In this document: one piece after another, positions 8,810 through 16,003 of the stretch
Numbering within the stretch: the first letter of the stretch is position 1
Layout of the letters: each line of letters starts with the position of its first letter
NCBI GenBank assembly: GCA_019359125.1
Contig: JAHHHY010000002.1
Coordinates: forward strand, 620,001-684,000
From: Pleurocapsa minor GSE-CHR-MK 17-07R
GTDB taxonomy: Bacteria; Chloroflexota; Anaerolineae; Aggregatilineales; Phototrophicaceae
Direction of reading: 5' to 3'
Length of the DNA stretch: 64,000 nt
Translations under genes and position numbers: made by a program
The notes under the pieces: model-generated
What the model saw: the letters and a program-made list of their open reading frames with translations, nothing else
Databases searched by the model: none
What the model was told of the DNA's origin: nothing

Positions 8810-9088
8810 ATGAAGTTCTTCAAGACCCTCGCAGTTTCCGCATTGCTGGCTGCACTTGTCGCCGGTGCATCGGGTGCATCCGCACAGGACGGTCGTTCGG
8901 TGAAAGGCGGCGGTGGCGACATCATTATTTTCGACATCGTCGATTCGGTTCAGCGCGCAAGTCGTCCAGCGGGCGGCGGCGGGGTTGGTGGCGACATCAT
9001 TGTCTTCGACATCGTCGACTCGGTTCAGCCACTTGTTCCCGGCAGCACCGGTGTCGACATCCTGATTGCTGAAACGACGGAACGCTAA
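8810..9088 (+). CDS. Small secreted protein with duplicated GGDII-FDIVDSVQ unit
   Basis: A 92-residue protein of unknown function. Residues 1-25 form a Sec signal peptide (MKFFKTLAVSALLAALVAG, cleavage likely after ASA). The mature part is built from two near-identical copies of GGDII[IV]FDIVDSVQ separated by a Gly-rich spacer, and a third degenerate unit, GVDILIAE, near the end. At DNA level the copies at 8912-8953 and 8987-9028 match at 39 of 42 bases, so the duplication is recent or conserved. The start at 8810 has AAGGAG upstream (8795-8800). It lies between a globin and a larger secreted protein whose mature N-terminus also begins with GDIII. Confidence 0.7.
   Translation: MKFFKTLAVSALLAALVAGASGASAQDGRSVKGGGGDIIIFDIVDSVQRASRPAGGGGVGGDIIVFDIVDSVQPLVPGSTGVDILIAETTER
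8912..9028 (+). repeat. Direct repeat pair, 42 bp, inside secreted-protein gene
   Basis: Copies at 8912-8953 and 8987-9028 start with GGTGGCGACATCATT and differ at three positions, all third-codon or conservative changes. The spacer encodes a Gly/Ala/Pro stretch. Confidence 0.9.
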
Positions 9089-9098
9089 TTCGGACAAA

Positions 9099-9134
9099 GG
9101 CTGGGCTGCACCGGAATTTCAGTGCAGCCCAGCC
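9099..9134 (+). terminator. Strong intergenic hairpin (attenuator or terminator-like)
   Basis: A perfect 13-bp stem, GGCTGGGCTGCAC with GTGCAGCCCAGCC, and a 10-base loop between the two secreted-protein genes. There is no U-tract, so it may be an RNA-stabilising or attenuating element rather than a full terminator. Confidence 0.5.
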
Positions 9135-9193
9135 GCCCGCATCATCGACTTGTTTTGACTTCCTAGACCATCGACTTCCTGAAAGGTTCAGCC

Positions 9194-10942
9194 ATGAAAC
9201 GCCTGCTCTGTCTTCTGATACTCACATTTATCGTCGCGCTGGGTGCCTCCGGCGTGTCCGCCCAGGGCGATATCATCATTGCCCCGCCTGCTGCAACGCC
9301 AGCACCTGCCCGTGATTCTGACGGCGATGGCCTGCCCGACAGCAGCGACCTGTGTCCGACGGCGGCGGGACCGCGCGAAAATGGCGGCTGCCCGGTCACG
9401 TTTGTGACGCCGGTGCCCAGCCAGACTCCTGTGCCGCCCGTGAATAATCCGCCGGTGAATGACCCGCCGGCCGGTGTCCCGAATCCCAGCCAGCCGCCGT
9501 CGTCTGATGCTCCGGTGGAACCGCCTGCGCCGGTTGTCCCGCCTTCGGCCGACCAGCCGGTCGTGGCTCAGCCGCCAGCGTTCATCCCCCCGGCTCTGCC
9601 GTCTGACGGCTGCTATGTCACGCCTGAAGGCCCGTTCGTGGTGAACGTCCGCGAAGCTGCCGGGATGGATGGGGCGATCATCGGCGAGCTGTACCCTGGT
9701 GCCGTGTATACAGCCAATGGTTACGTGCTGAATGGTGCTGACGCCTGGTTCGTGCTGCAAGGCTACGAGATGGCCGATGGCCGCACCGGCTATGCCTCGA
9801 ACACAGTGGTCGTATCGTCCGGTTGCGCGGAAATCGCACAGGCTGCCATTGAACTCGAAAGCCCCATCATTAGTTCTTACAGCGTCTCCGGGCATGCTGC
9901 GTCGGGCATGCAGTGCGGTGTCCGCCCCGGCACGACCATCGTGCAGGCCTGCTGGTGCCCCACCAATGACTCTGCCTGCGTGGAGCAGCTCGTCGCGATC
10001 TGCTACGGCGGCTCCGCCTACATTGAGCAGGGCCCCGATACGACCGCCTGCTGGTATGAGTTGACGTCGGGCATCAACGATTTGGCCACGCTCGCCACGG
10101 ACTGCGAAGTGCGAGGTTTGAATCATGGTGTGACGGTGCTGGCCTGGGCGCGTGTGGATGGCGTGTCGCCGCTGAACAGTTCGCCATTCGATGGGCGCTT
10201 CCTGGCGGCCAGAGACCTGTTGCGGGACTGCGCCGGGGGTATTCCCGCGGTAGAAGCGGCTGCACAAAACGAAGACTGCGTCGAAGCGCTGGACCATGGT
10301 GTGACGGTGCTGGCCTGGGCACGCGTAGATGGGACGACTGGCGATGATGTGATCGTGGATGGCAGCATTATCACAGGTGAAAACCCGGCGGCGGCTAACG
10401 GTGGCCATGCTGGCCAGATGACGATTGAAAGCTGGGCGATGGGCTGTGGGGCTGGCCTGGATGAAGTCGTGGTGGCGGATGACGGCGCACAGCCGGACCC
10501 GATGGTGCTGACGATCGTGCCTGCCACGACGCAAAGCAGTGAAGGCCGCCCGATGGAGAGCATGTCCCTGAACTTCACCAAGATTGAATACAGCCGCGTT
10601 GACGAAGGCGTCAGCATTGACCTGATGGGCACCGAGTGGAATCGGCCGCAGTCGCACGATGATGGCAGCACCACCGTGGAATACTGCGTCTACGTGGAAC
10701 TGTATGAAGTCGGCGTGTTTAACCAGGTGTGCTACGAGATTGAAGTTCCTCCGAACTGCGAGCTGGTGGCCTCTGAAGCGGGTGTTTACAACGTCGTATG
10801 CGAGGGTGAAGGTGTCGTGCAGATTAATCCGGATATGCCGACGCTGCCCGGCCTGGAACTGACGGTGCCGACCCGCACCGAGCCACTGATGCCCGCCTAT
10901 ATGAAGCTAGAAGGGGTGGATGGCAGCAGCGGCAGTGATTAA
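9194..10942 (+). CDS. Secreted multi-domain protein: TSP3 calcium repeat, Pro-rich stalk, SH3-like module, Cys-rich repeats
   Basis: A 582-residue exported protein of unknown function. A signal peptide at residues 1-24 ends at VSAQ. The mature protein starts GDIIIAPP and continues with a thrombospondin type-3 motif (DSDGDGLPDSSDLCP), a proline-rich stalk to about residue 135, and a bacterial SH3-like domain (about 138-215; FVVNVREAAG...GRTGYASN). Two Cys-rich modules containing HGVTVLAWARVDG follow at about residues 310 and 367, and the C-terminal half is largely beta. It looks like a surface or matrix protein with Ca2+-binding and wall-binding parts. TSP3 and SH3-like modules recur in the kinase at 55470. 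ATG 9194 follows GAAAGG. Confidence 0.72.
   Translation: MKRLLCLLILTFIVALGASGVSAQGDIIIAPPAATPAPARDSDGDGLPDSSDLCPTAAGPRENGGCPVTFVTPVPSQTPVPPVNNPPVNDPPAGVPNPSQPPSSDAPVEPPAPVVPPSADQPVVAQPPAFIPPALPSDGCYVTPEGPFVVNVREAAGMDGAIIGELYPGAVYTANGYVLNGADAWFVLQGYEMADGRTGYASNTVVVSSGCAEIAQAAIELESPIISSYSVSGHAASGMQCGVRPGTTIVQACWCPTNDSACVEQLVAICYGGSAYIEQGPDTTACWYELTSGINDLATLATDCEVRGLNHGVTVLAWARVDGVSPLNSSPFDGRFLAARDLLRDCAGGIPAVEAAAQNEDCVEALDHGVTVLAWARVDGTTGDDVIVDGSIITGENPAAANGGHAGQMTIESWAMGCGAGLDEVVVADDGAQPDPMVLTIVPATTQSSEGRPMESMSLNFTKIEYSRVDEGVSIDLMGTEWNRPQSHDDGSTTVEYCVYVELYEVGVFNQVCYEIEVPPNCELVASEAGVYNVVCEGEGVVQINPDMPTLPGLELTVPTRTEPLMPAYMKLEGVDGSSGSD
10124..10332 (+). repeat. Internal direct repeat encoding HGVTVLAWARVDG
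   Basis: Copies at 10124-10161 and 10295-10332, about 171 bp apart, share nearly all of their 38 bases. Each is preceded by a cysteine codon, so the coding unit is a duplicated Cys-containing module. Confidence 0.85.
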
Positions 10943-10962
10943 GCGAACTGCGCGCCCGAAAC

Positions 10963-10991
10963 TTGCCAAAATTGTAATCTGTACATAATAA
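10963..10991 (+). promoter_or_regulatory. Candidate promoter for second globin
   Basis: TTGCCA at 10963-10968 and TAATAA at 10986-10991 with a 17-bp spacer, directly after the upstream stop and 84 bp before the globin start. Confidence 0.5.
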
Positions 10992-10992
10992 A

Positions 10993-11022
10993 GTGTGAGG
11001 GGAGTTATGGCTTCCCTCACAC
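10993..11022 (+). other. Hairpin in globin leader
   Basis: GTGTGAGGG and CCCTCACAC form a perfect 9-bp stem with a 12-base loop, just after the proposed -10 box. It may be a 5' UTR structure or the end of the upstream transcript; there is no U-tract. Confidence 0.45.
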
Positions 11023-11074
11023 CGCCATCTCAGTCCGATTCGAACTGTTATCATCATGAAGGATTCAACGCACT

Positions 11075-11500
11075 ATGAGCATTTCAGATTCCCAGAAGGC
11101 CATCGTCCAGAGCACGTTTGCCCAGGTGACAGACGCCGACCAGCTTGCCTCCCGTTTTTATGAGCGCCTGTTTGAGATCGATGCCTCCACTGCGCCTATG
11201 TTCCACGGGGATATGTCGGAGCAGCGCAAGAAGCTGATCCAGACGCTGGCCGTGGTCGTCAATGGGCTGGATAACCTGGAGGGCATTGTGCCCGCCATCC
11301 AGAGCCTGGGCAAACGCCATGTCCAGTACGGCGTCACGGTGCAGCATTGGGACAGCGTGGGCAGTGCCCTGTTGTGGACGCTGGGCGACACCTTTGGCCC
11401 CGCCTTCACTGACGAGGTGAAGCAGGCCTGGGCGTCCGCCTATAACCTGGTGGCCCAGACGGCCATCTCCGCCGCTTACGAGACGCCATCGCAGAACTAG
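11075..11500 (+). CDS. Single-domain haemoglobin-like globin (second copy)
   Basis: A 141-residue globin paralogous to the product of 8155-8568. The proximal histidine is in LGKRHVQYGV, the CD phenylalanine in APMFHGDMSEQ, and the E-helix region is QRKKLIQTL. It is of the single-domain type with no reductase. The start ATG at 11075 follows GAAGGA at 11058-11063. It has its own candidate promoter and is followed by a large hairpin, so it may be transcribed alone. Likely functions are O2 or NO chemistry; the nitrite reductase about 10 kb downstream would be a source of NO in the same genome. Confidence 0.88.
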   Translation: MSISDSQKAIVQSTFAQVTDADQLASRFYERLFEIDASTAPMFHGDMSEQRKKLIQTLAVVVNGLDNLEGIVPAIQSLGKRHVQYGVTVQHWDSVGSALLWTLGDTFGPAFTDEVKQAWASAYNLVAQTAISAAYETPSQN

Positions 11501-11525
11501 CGGTGGTTCGTGTGGGTGTAATCGT

Positions 11526-11572
11526 GACTGCGGGGACAGGTAGCGGGAAAACCCGCGCTGTCCCCTGCGGTC
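11526..11572 (+). terminator. Large hairpin after second globin
   Basis: A stem of about 18 pairs with small bulges: GCGGGGACA pairs with TGTCCCCTGC, and GCGGG-AAAA-CCCGC forms the tip. It lacks a clear U-tract, so termination is likely but unproven. Confidence 0.5.
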
Positions 11573-11633
11573 ATTGTGCTTTGAGACGGTGTCCAGCCTG
11601 GATCGCGTGTTGAACGCAGTAAAGAGCAGGGGT

Positions 11634-12098
11634 ATGGCGTACAAGGTGTCCTGGATTGTCCCTAACCGCGTTCTGTATATCCTGCAGACGGGCGATATTA
11701 CGCTGGAGGATATCCGCCTGTCCTCTGTGCAGATTGCCGACCATCTGGAGTCGGCTTATGCATCTTCGGGCGGCACGATGGTCATCGGCGTCGTCGATAT
11801 GCGCGATATCCGGCTGGGCCATGTCATGCGCTCGGTGGTGACTGCGGCAGTCAAGGACATTGCCAATGTCATTGATTCGCGGGTGTGGCGCGCCAAGCCT
11901 GGCTTCGTAGTGCTGATCACCGGCAGCGACTCAGCCAAGCTGCTCGTCTCGCTGATTATTCGCATTTCGACGCAGCCGATGACCACTGTCGGCACCATGG
12001 CGGAAGCCCTGACGGTTGTCAGTTACATGTATCCGGAGCTGAAAGAACAGCTGGACCAGTACCGCGACTCTGACGAGCAGGCACAGGCGGCCCCGTGA
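11634..12098 (+). CDS. STAS/SpoIIAA-like small protein (paralogue A)
   Basis: A 154-residue soluble protein. Its N-terminal pattern, M-x-Y-x-x-x-W-x-[IV]-PNR-[VL]-x-Y, followed by a strand ending in a GD-x-T turn, resembles STAS or SpoIIAA-like domains; I infer the fold from pattern only. It is paralogous to the next gene (both open with YxxxWxxPNR). Start ATG 11634 is preceded by AGGGG; an upstream in-frame start at 11574 would run into the hairpin. It stands first in a run of three genes ending in a BTAD regulator and may act as a partner or sensor in that unit. Confidence 0.6.
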   Translation: MAYKVSWIVPNRVLYILQTGDITLEDIRLSSVQIADHLESAYASSGGTMVIGVVDMRDIRLGHVMRSVVTAAVKDIANVIDSRVWRAKPGFVVLITGSDSAKLLVSLIIRISTQPMTTVGTMAEALTVVSYMYPELKEQLDQYRDSDEQAQAAP

Positions 12099-12131
12099 GG
12101 CCGCTGCCGAGGATATTCAGGGAGAATCTAT

Positions 12132-12536
12132 ATGCCTTATCAGGCTGAATGGCACATTCCCAATCGCCTGGTGTATGCACGAGGCTGGGGGCGCATGACG
12201 GTGCAGGACATGGAACTGCACACTGCCATGTGTATGAAGTTCCTGTCTGAAGCGGAACAGAATGCCCCTGGCGGACACGTGACGATGATTTTTGACGCGC
12301 TGGAAGTGGAGTCCATTCCACCGCTGTATCTGATGCTGCCCTCGGCGCTGCCAGTGCTGCGGATGCAGAACCGCACAGAATCCATGATTTTTGTATCGAT
12401 GAACAAGGGCATGCGCACCATCCTGCAGCTGACCGGCCATGTCATGAATTTCAAAGTCCGTTTTGCGACCAGTTCACAGGAAGCACTGGAAATTGCGGAA
12501 AGCATCCTGCAGCAGGAAAACCGCGCAGAAAAGTAG
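12132..12536 (+). CDS. STAS/SpoIIAA-like small protein (paralogue B)
   Basis: A 134-residue paralogue of the preceding gene, sharing the opening W-x-IPNRLVYARGWG and the alternating strand-helix pattern, with a strand at HVTMIFDALEVE where an STAS domain would hold its phospho-acceptor loop; no obvious conserved serine is seen. It starts 33 bp after paralogue A, with GGGAGAA at the Shine-Dalgarno position, and ends 36 bp before the BTAD regulator, so the three genes are probably co-transcribed. Confidence 0.58.
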   Translation: MPYQAEWHIPNRLVYARGWGRMTVQDMELHTAMCMKFLSEAEQNAPGGHVTMIFDALEVESIPPLYLMLPSALPVLRMQNRTESMIFVSMNKGMRTILQLTGHVMNFKVRFATSSQEALEIAESILQQENRAEK

Positions 12537-12572
12537 CCCGCTGAGACGATAGAAGGCGCACAGTAAAGCAGC

Positions 12573-15383
12573 ATGAAGACCGGCATTCGCATTTGCACGC
12601 TGGGCAGACTGACCATCGAGCGCGATGGAGAGATGGCGGAGAAATTTGTCTCCACCAAGGCCATGCTGCTGTTTGTCTATCTGGCGATGCACCCCGGTGA
12701 GCACAACCGGCGCCGGCTGGCCTCGATGCTGTGGAGCGAAACAACCGATGAGCAGGCGCTGAAAAACCTGCGCACCGTGCTCTCGAACCTGCGCCAGCAG
12801 ATGGATGATGTGCTGTTCGTCTCGCATGAGTCGCTTGCTATCGACCCGGATGCCGTTGTCACCGTGGATGCGCTGGAGTTTGAGACAGGCAGCCTGCACA
12901 TGCTGTCTGGCGGGTCTGGCGCGCCTGGGGCGCTGAAGGCCATGCAGGCGCTGGCAGACCTGTATAAAGGCGGATTTCTGGCGGGCACGGTCGTGCGCGA
13001 TGCGGCTGACCTCGATGAGTGGATCCTCGAAAAGGGCCAGCAGCTTGAGAGCCTGTATATGCGCCTGCTGCTGGAGATCGTGGAAACCGCACACAGGCAG
13101 GCTGCCTACGACACTGGCCTGAATGTGGCCCGCAGGCTGGTCAGCCTGGATCCACTGTGGGATGTGGCCCAGCGCCAGTTGATGCGCGCGCTGACGTACA
13201 ACAACCGCGCCAGCGAGGCGCTTCAGCAGTATGATCGCTTCGTCACGCTGCTGCACGACGAGCTGGACGCCTCGCCAGATGACGAGACGACTGCGCTGGC
13301 CGAGCAGATTCGCTCTCGTGCAATTGCCCCGCCGCAGTCCCCTGCGCGGTCTGCCATCGTGCTGCCGGATATGCCGTTTATCGAGCCGGTGGAAGATATT
13401 CAGATCGCCCAGCGCATGCTGAATACGCCGCAGTGCCGCCTGCTGACCGCCTTTGGCATCAGCGGCATCGGCAAGACCGCGCTGATCACCCAGCTTGCTT
13501 TTCAACGCCAGGAATTGTACGGCGATGGCACCTTTATGGTGTCCATCAACAGGGACCAGACGGCGCGTGACCTGCCTGGCCTGATCGCGCATGCGCTGGG
13601 CATCGAGCCTGCTGGCCAGGCTGATCATACCGTGCTGGAAGCGCTGGTCCTGGAGCGCCTGCGCGCCAGCCATTTGCTGCTGGTGCTGGACAACTTTGAG
13701 GTGATTCTGCCTGAGACTGGTTTTATTCAGCGCATCTTGGACGAGTCCGCCCGCGTGCAGGTGCTGGTTGGGTCGCAGTCGCCGCTGAACATGTTTCGCG
13801 AATGGCTGCTGCCACTGAAGGGGTTGAGCGTGCCGTCCGCCGATGATGCCGCGCCAGCCAGCTACGAGGCTGTGCGCCTGTTCGAGCTGACGGCCCAGCG
13901 CATCAATCCGCGCTTCAGCCTGATGGACAATCTGGCGAGCGTGGTACGCATCTGCCAGTTGGTCGATGGCCTGCCGCTGGCGATCGTCATTGCGGCTGGC
14001 TGGACGCAGGTGGTGCCGCTGCAAAAGATTATCGACAACATCATGGAAGGGCAGGAGTTCAACCTGCCGCTTCAGCAGGCGCTGCCAGCCCATCACCAGA
14101 GCCTGGAGATGATGCTGGAATACACCTGGAACACGTTGAGCCCGGCCGAGCAGCACGCGCTGACCGCGCTCTCGATCTTCAACTTCACCAGTGACCTGGA
14201 CGAGATTCTGCATATCTGCGGTGTGGAGCTGGCCACGCTAGCCGCGCTGATTCAGCGGTCGCTGATCCAGAAATATGACGACAAGTACCGGATGCACCAA
14301 TTGGTATGGCGCTATACCCGCCGCAAGCTGCTCTACAGTGACCAGAAAGAGACGCTGGAACGCGCCTATCTGGCCTACTACACGAGGCGGCTGGCCCAGT
14401 TGTATGAGGCGCAGTTGCAGCCACACGACATTTTTGTCTCGATGGATGCGCTGTACGGCAATATCTGGCACTTTGACTGGATGAGCAGGGCTTTCCAGCC
14501 CGTGTATATGCTGTCGATGTCGCGCTTCCTGATGTCGTACTGGGAGGTGGCGCAGGTGGAAGCCAGCAGCGCCATACGTCGTCAGTTCGAGCTGATTCCG
14601 CAGGCTGACCTGCCGCGGGAGCTGGGCTTCCTGCTGAACGTGCAGCTTGCGCGGCTGTATCTGCTGCACGGCTACCGGGACAGCGCATCTGCCTGCCTGA
14701 CCAAAATCATGCGGGAGCATCAGACCGACACGGAATGGCGTGATCTGAGCCTGTTTTTCCTCATCTGCGCGCAGGTCATGGCCCCGAAAACTCTCGACGA
14801 CGACCTTGCCGACAGCACGGGGATTATCTGGTTGTCGAACATTCGCCTGGCGCGCCTGCTGCTGGACACGCGTGACGATGATGCGGCACGGGTGGTGCTG
14901 GGCAGCCTGCTGGCGCTGGTCGAATCATCCGTCCAGCGGGCTGGCCTGCTGGCGGCTGTTGCGGCCGTCGCGGCTGATCATGCGGATTGGGATGGCGCTC
15001 TGGAAGGCTTGTCGGCTGCGTTGGCTGAATTGAGTGGAGTGCCTGACAGCCCGCTGGCGCTGCCGTTGCAGCTGGCGCTGATGCGCGTCACGGCACATCT
15101 GGGCCAGCAGGACGCCTTTTGTCGGCATCTGTCGTCGGCCCTGCGACTGTGCGCCGCGCTGAATCTTCCGGCCCCGCTGCTGCATGTACTCGATTTCTGG
15201 GCGCGCACGCTCATCGACTGGCATGAACATGACCTGGCTATCCTCGTGCAGGAGACGGCCGATGCCCTGCACGCGCAGGTCGCGTCTGCTCAGTGGGGTA
15301 ATCTGCCTGCACTGGGCGATATCGTGCGCCACGTCGCCAGTCTGTCCCCCGATTGCTTCCCATTAGCCGACTCACGCGCCTGA
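12573..15383 (+). CDS. BTAD/SARP-type transcriptional regulator with STAND ATPase domain
   Basis: A 936-residue regulator of the AfsR/SARP-like class. Residues 1-95 form an OmpR-type winged helix, residues about 100-250 the bacterial transcriptional activator domain (helical, ending ALQQYDRFVTLLHDELDASP), and residues about 285-560 an NB-ARC/STAND ATPase with Walker A GISGIGKT (K301) and Walker B LLLVLDNFE near 370. The rest is helical, TPR-like. Such proteins switch on promoters when ATP and a ligand are bound; the targets are unknown. Its co-directional neighbours are the STAS-like pair upstream. The winged helix starts almost at residue 1, supporting ATG 12573. Confidence 0.86.
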   Translation: MKTGIRICTLGRLTIERDGEMAEKFVSTKAMLLFVYLAMHPGEHNRRRLASMLWSETTDEQALKNLRTVLSNLRQQMDDVLFVSHESLAIDPDAVVTVDALEFETGSLHMLSGGSGAPGALKAMQALADLYKGGFLAGTVVRDAADLDEWILEKGQQLESLYMRLLLEIVETAHRQAAYDTGLNVARRLVSLDPLWDVAQRQLMRALTYNNRASEALQQYDRFVTLLHDELDASPDDETTALAEQIRSRAIAPPQSPARSAIVLPDMPFIEPVEDIQIAQRMLNTPQCRLLTAFGISGIGKTALITQLAFQRQELYGDGTFMVSINRDQTARDLPGLIAHALGIEPAGQADHTVLEALVLERLRASHLLLVLDNFEVILPETGFIQRILDESARVQVLVGSQSPLNMFREWLLPLKGLSVPSADDAAPASYEAVRLFELTAQRINPRFSLMDNLASVVRICQLVDGLPLAIVIAAGWTQVVPLQKIIDNIMEGQEFNLPLQQALPAHHQSLEMMLEYTWNTLSPAEQHALTALSIFNFTSDLDEILHICGVELATLAALIQRSLIQKYDDKYRMHQLVWRYTRRKLLYSDQKETLERAYLAYYTRRLAQLYEAQLQPHDIFVSMDALYGNIWHFDWMSRAFQPVYMLSMSRFLMSYWEVAQVEASSAIRRQFELIPQADLPRELGFLLNVQLARLYLLHGYRDSASACLTKIMREHQTDTEWRDLSLFFLICAQVMAPKTLDDDLADSTGIIWLSNIRLARLLLDTRDDDAARVVLGSLLALVESSVQRAGLLAAVAAVAADHADWDGALEGLSAALAELSGVPDSPLALPLQLALMRVTAHLGQQDAFCRHLSSALRLCAALNLPAPLLHVLDFWARTLIDWHEHDLAILVQETADALHAQVASAQWGNLPALGDIVRHVASLSPDCFPLADSRA

Positions 15384-15439
15384 TCATCACTGGAAATCCG
15401 CCGTCATTTGCCTGATGTGAAGTTCTGTAAATTCGGATG

Positions 15440-15457
15440 GTTCGGTATTGACCGAAC
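15440..15457. promoter_or_regulatory. Palindromic operator upstream of GbsR-type regulator
   Basis: GTTCGGT-ATTG-ACCGAAC is a perfect inverted repeat with 7-bp arms, 15 bp upstream of the regulator start. A site this close to the gene suggests autoregulation. Confidence 0.55.
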
Positions 15458-15472
15458 TCAACGAACAGGAGT

Positions 15473-15967
15473 ATGCTGTCTGTTATGGAAAACACAGAGA
15501 AAACCCAACAGTTTATAGAAGTATGCGGCCTGTATTTTGAAGGGATCGGCCTGACGCGTATCGCCGGACGCATCATCGGCTGGCTGCTGATTTGCGAGCC
15601 GCCGCACCAGCAGCAGTCTGAGCTGGTCGAGGCACTGGGCGCCAGCAAGAGCTCTGTCAGCGTGGCGCTGAAAGACCTGACGATGCTGTATCTGGTGGAG
15701 CGCGTGTCATTTCCGGGAGACCGGCGCACGTATTATCGAACCGCCAAAGACATGTGGAGTCGATCGTTTCGGGCGCGCATGCATCAGCTGACCGAACTGC
15801 GCCTGCTGAGCGAGCGCGGCCTGGAGGCGCTTCAGGATGCGACCCCAGAGCGCCGCAAACGGCTGTCGTTCATGCGTGATATGAACGGCTTTATGGAAAC
15901 CGAATTTCCCAGGATGCTGGACGCCTGGGACAAGATCAAAAAAGATAAAGGCTATGACGACCTGTAA
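15473..15967 (+). CDS. GbsR/MarR-family transcriptional regulator
   Basis: A 164-residue winged-helix protein of the GbsR subgroup of MarR-like regulators. The recognisable parts are RIAGRIIGWLLICEP, the HTH LVEALGASKSSVSVALKDL and the wing VSFPGDRRTYYR, followed by a helical dimerisation tail. An alternative start is ATG 15485 (fifth codon); the only Shine-Dalgarno-like GGAG (15468-15471) is very close to 15473 and far from 15485. It lies 36 bp upstream of a glycosyltransferase gene, the likely target, and has a palindrome immediately upstream. Confidence 0.82.
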   Translation: MLSVMENTEKTQQFIEVCGLYFEGIGLTRIAGRIIGWLLICEPPHQQQSELVEALGASKSSVSVALKDLTMLYLVERVSFPGDRRTYYRTAKDMWSRSFRARMHQLTELRLLSERGLEALQDATPERRKRLSFMRDMNGFMETEFPRMLDAWDKIKKDKGYDDL

Positions 15968-16003
15968 AGCAGGCGCCATTGCGCACCAGCGGAGGGTGCA
16001 GCT

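Noticed and set aside
12474-14213. 579-codon open frame on the minus strand across the BTAD regulator
   Set aside because: It lies fully inside the sense gene with clear wHTH, BTAD and ATPase motifs, and its translation is Gln/Arg/His-rich with no recognisable domain, as expected from GC-rich codon bias.
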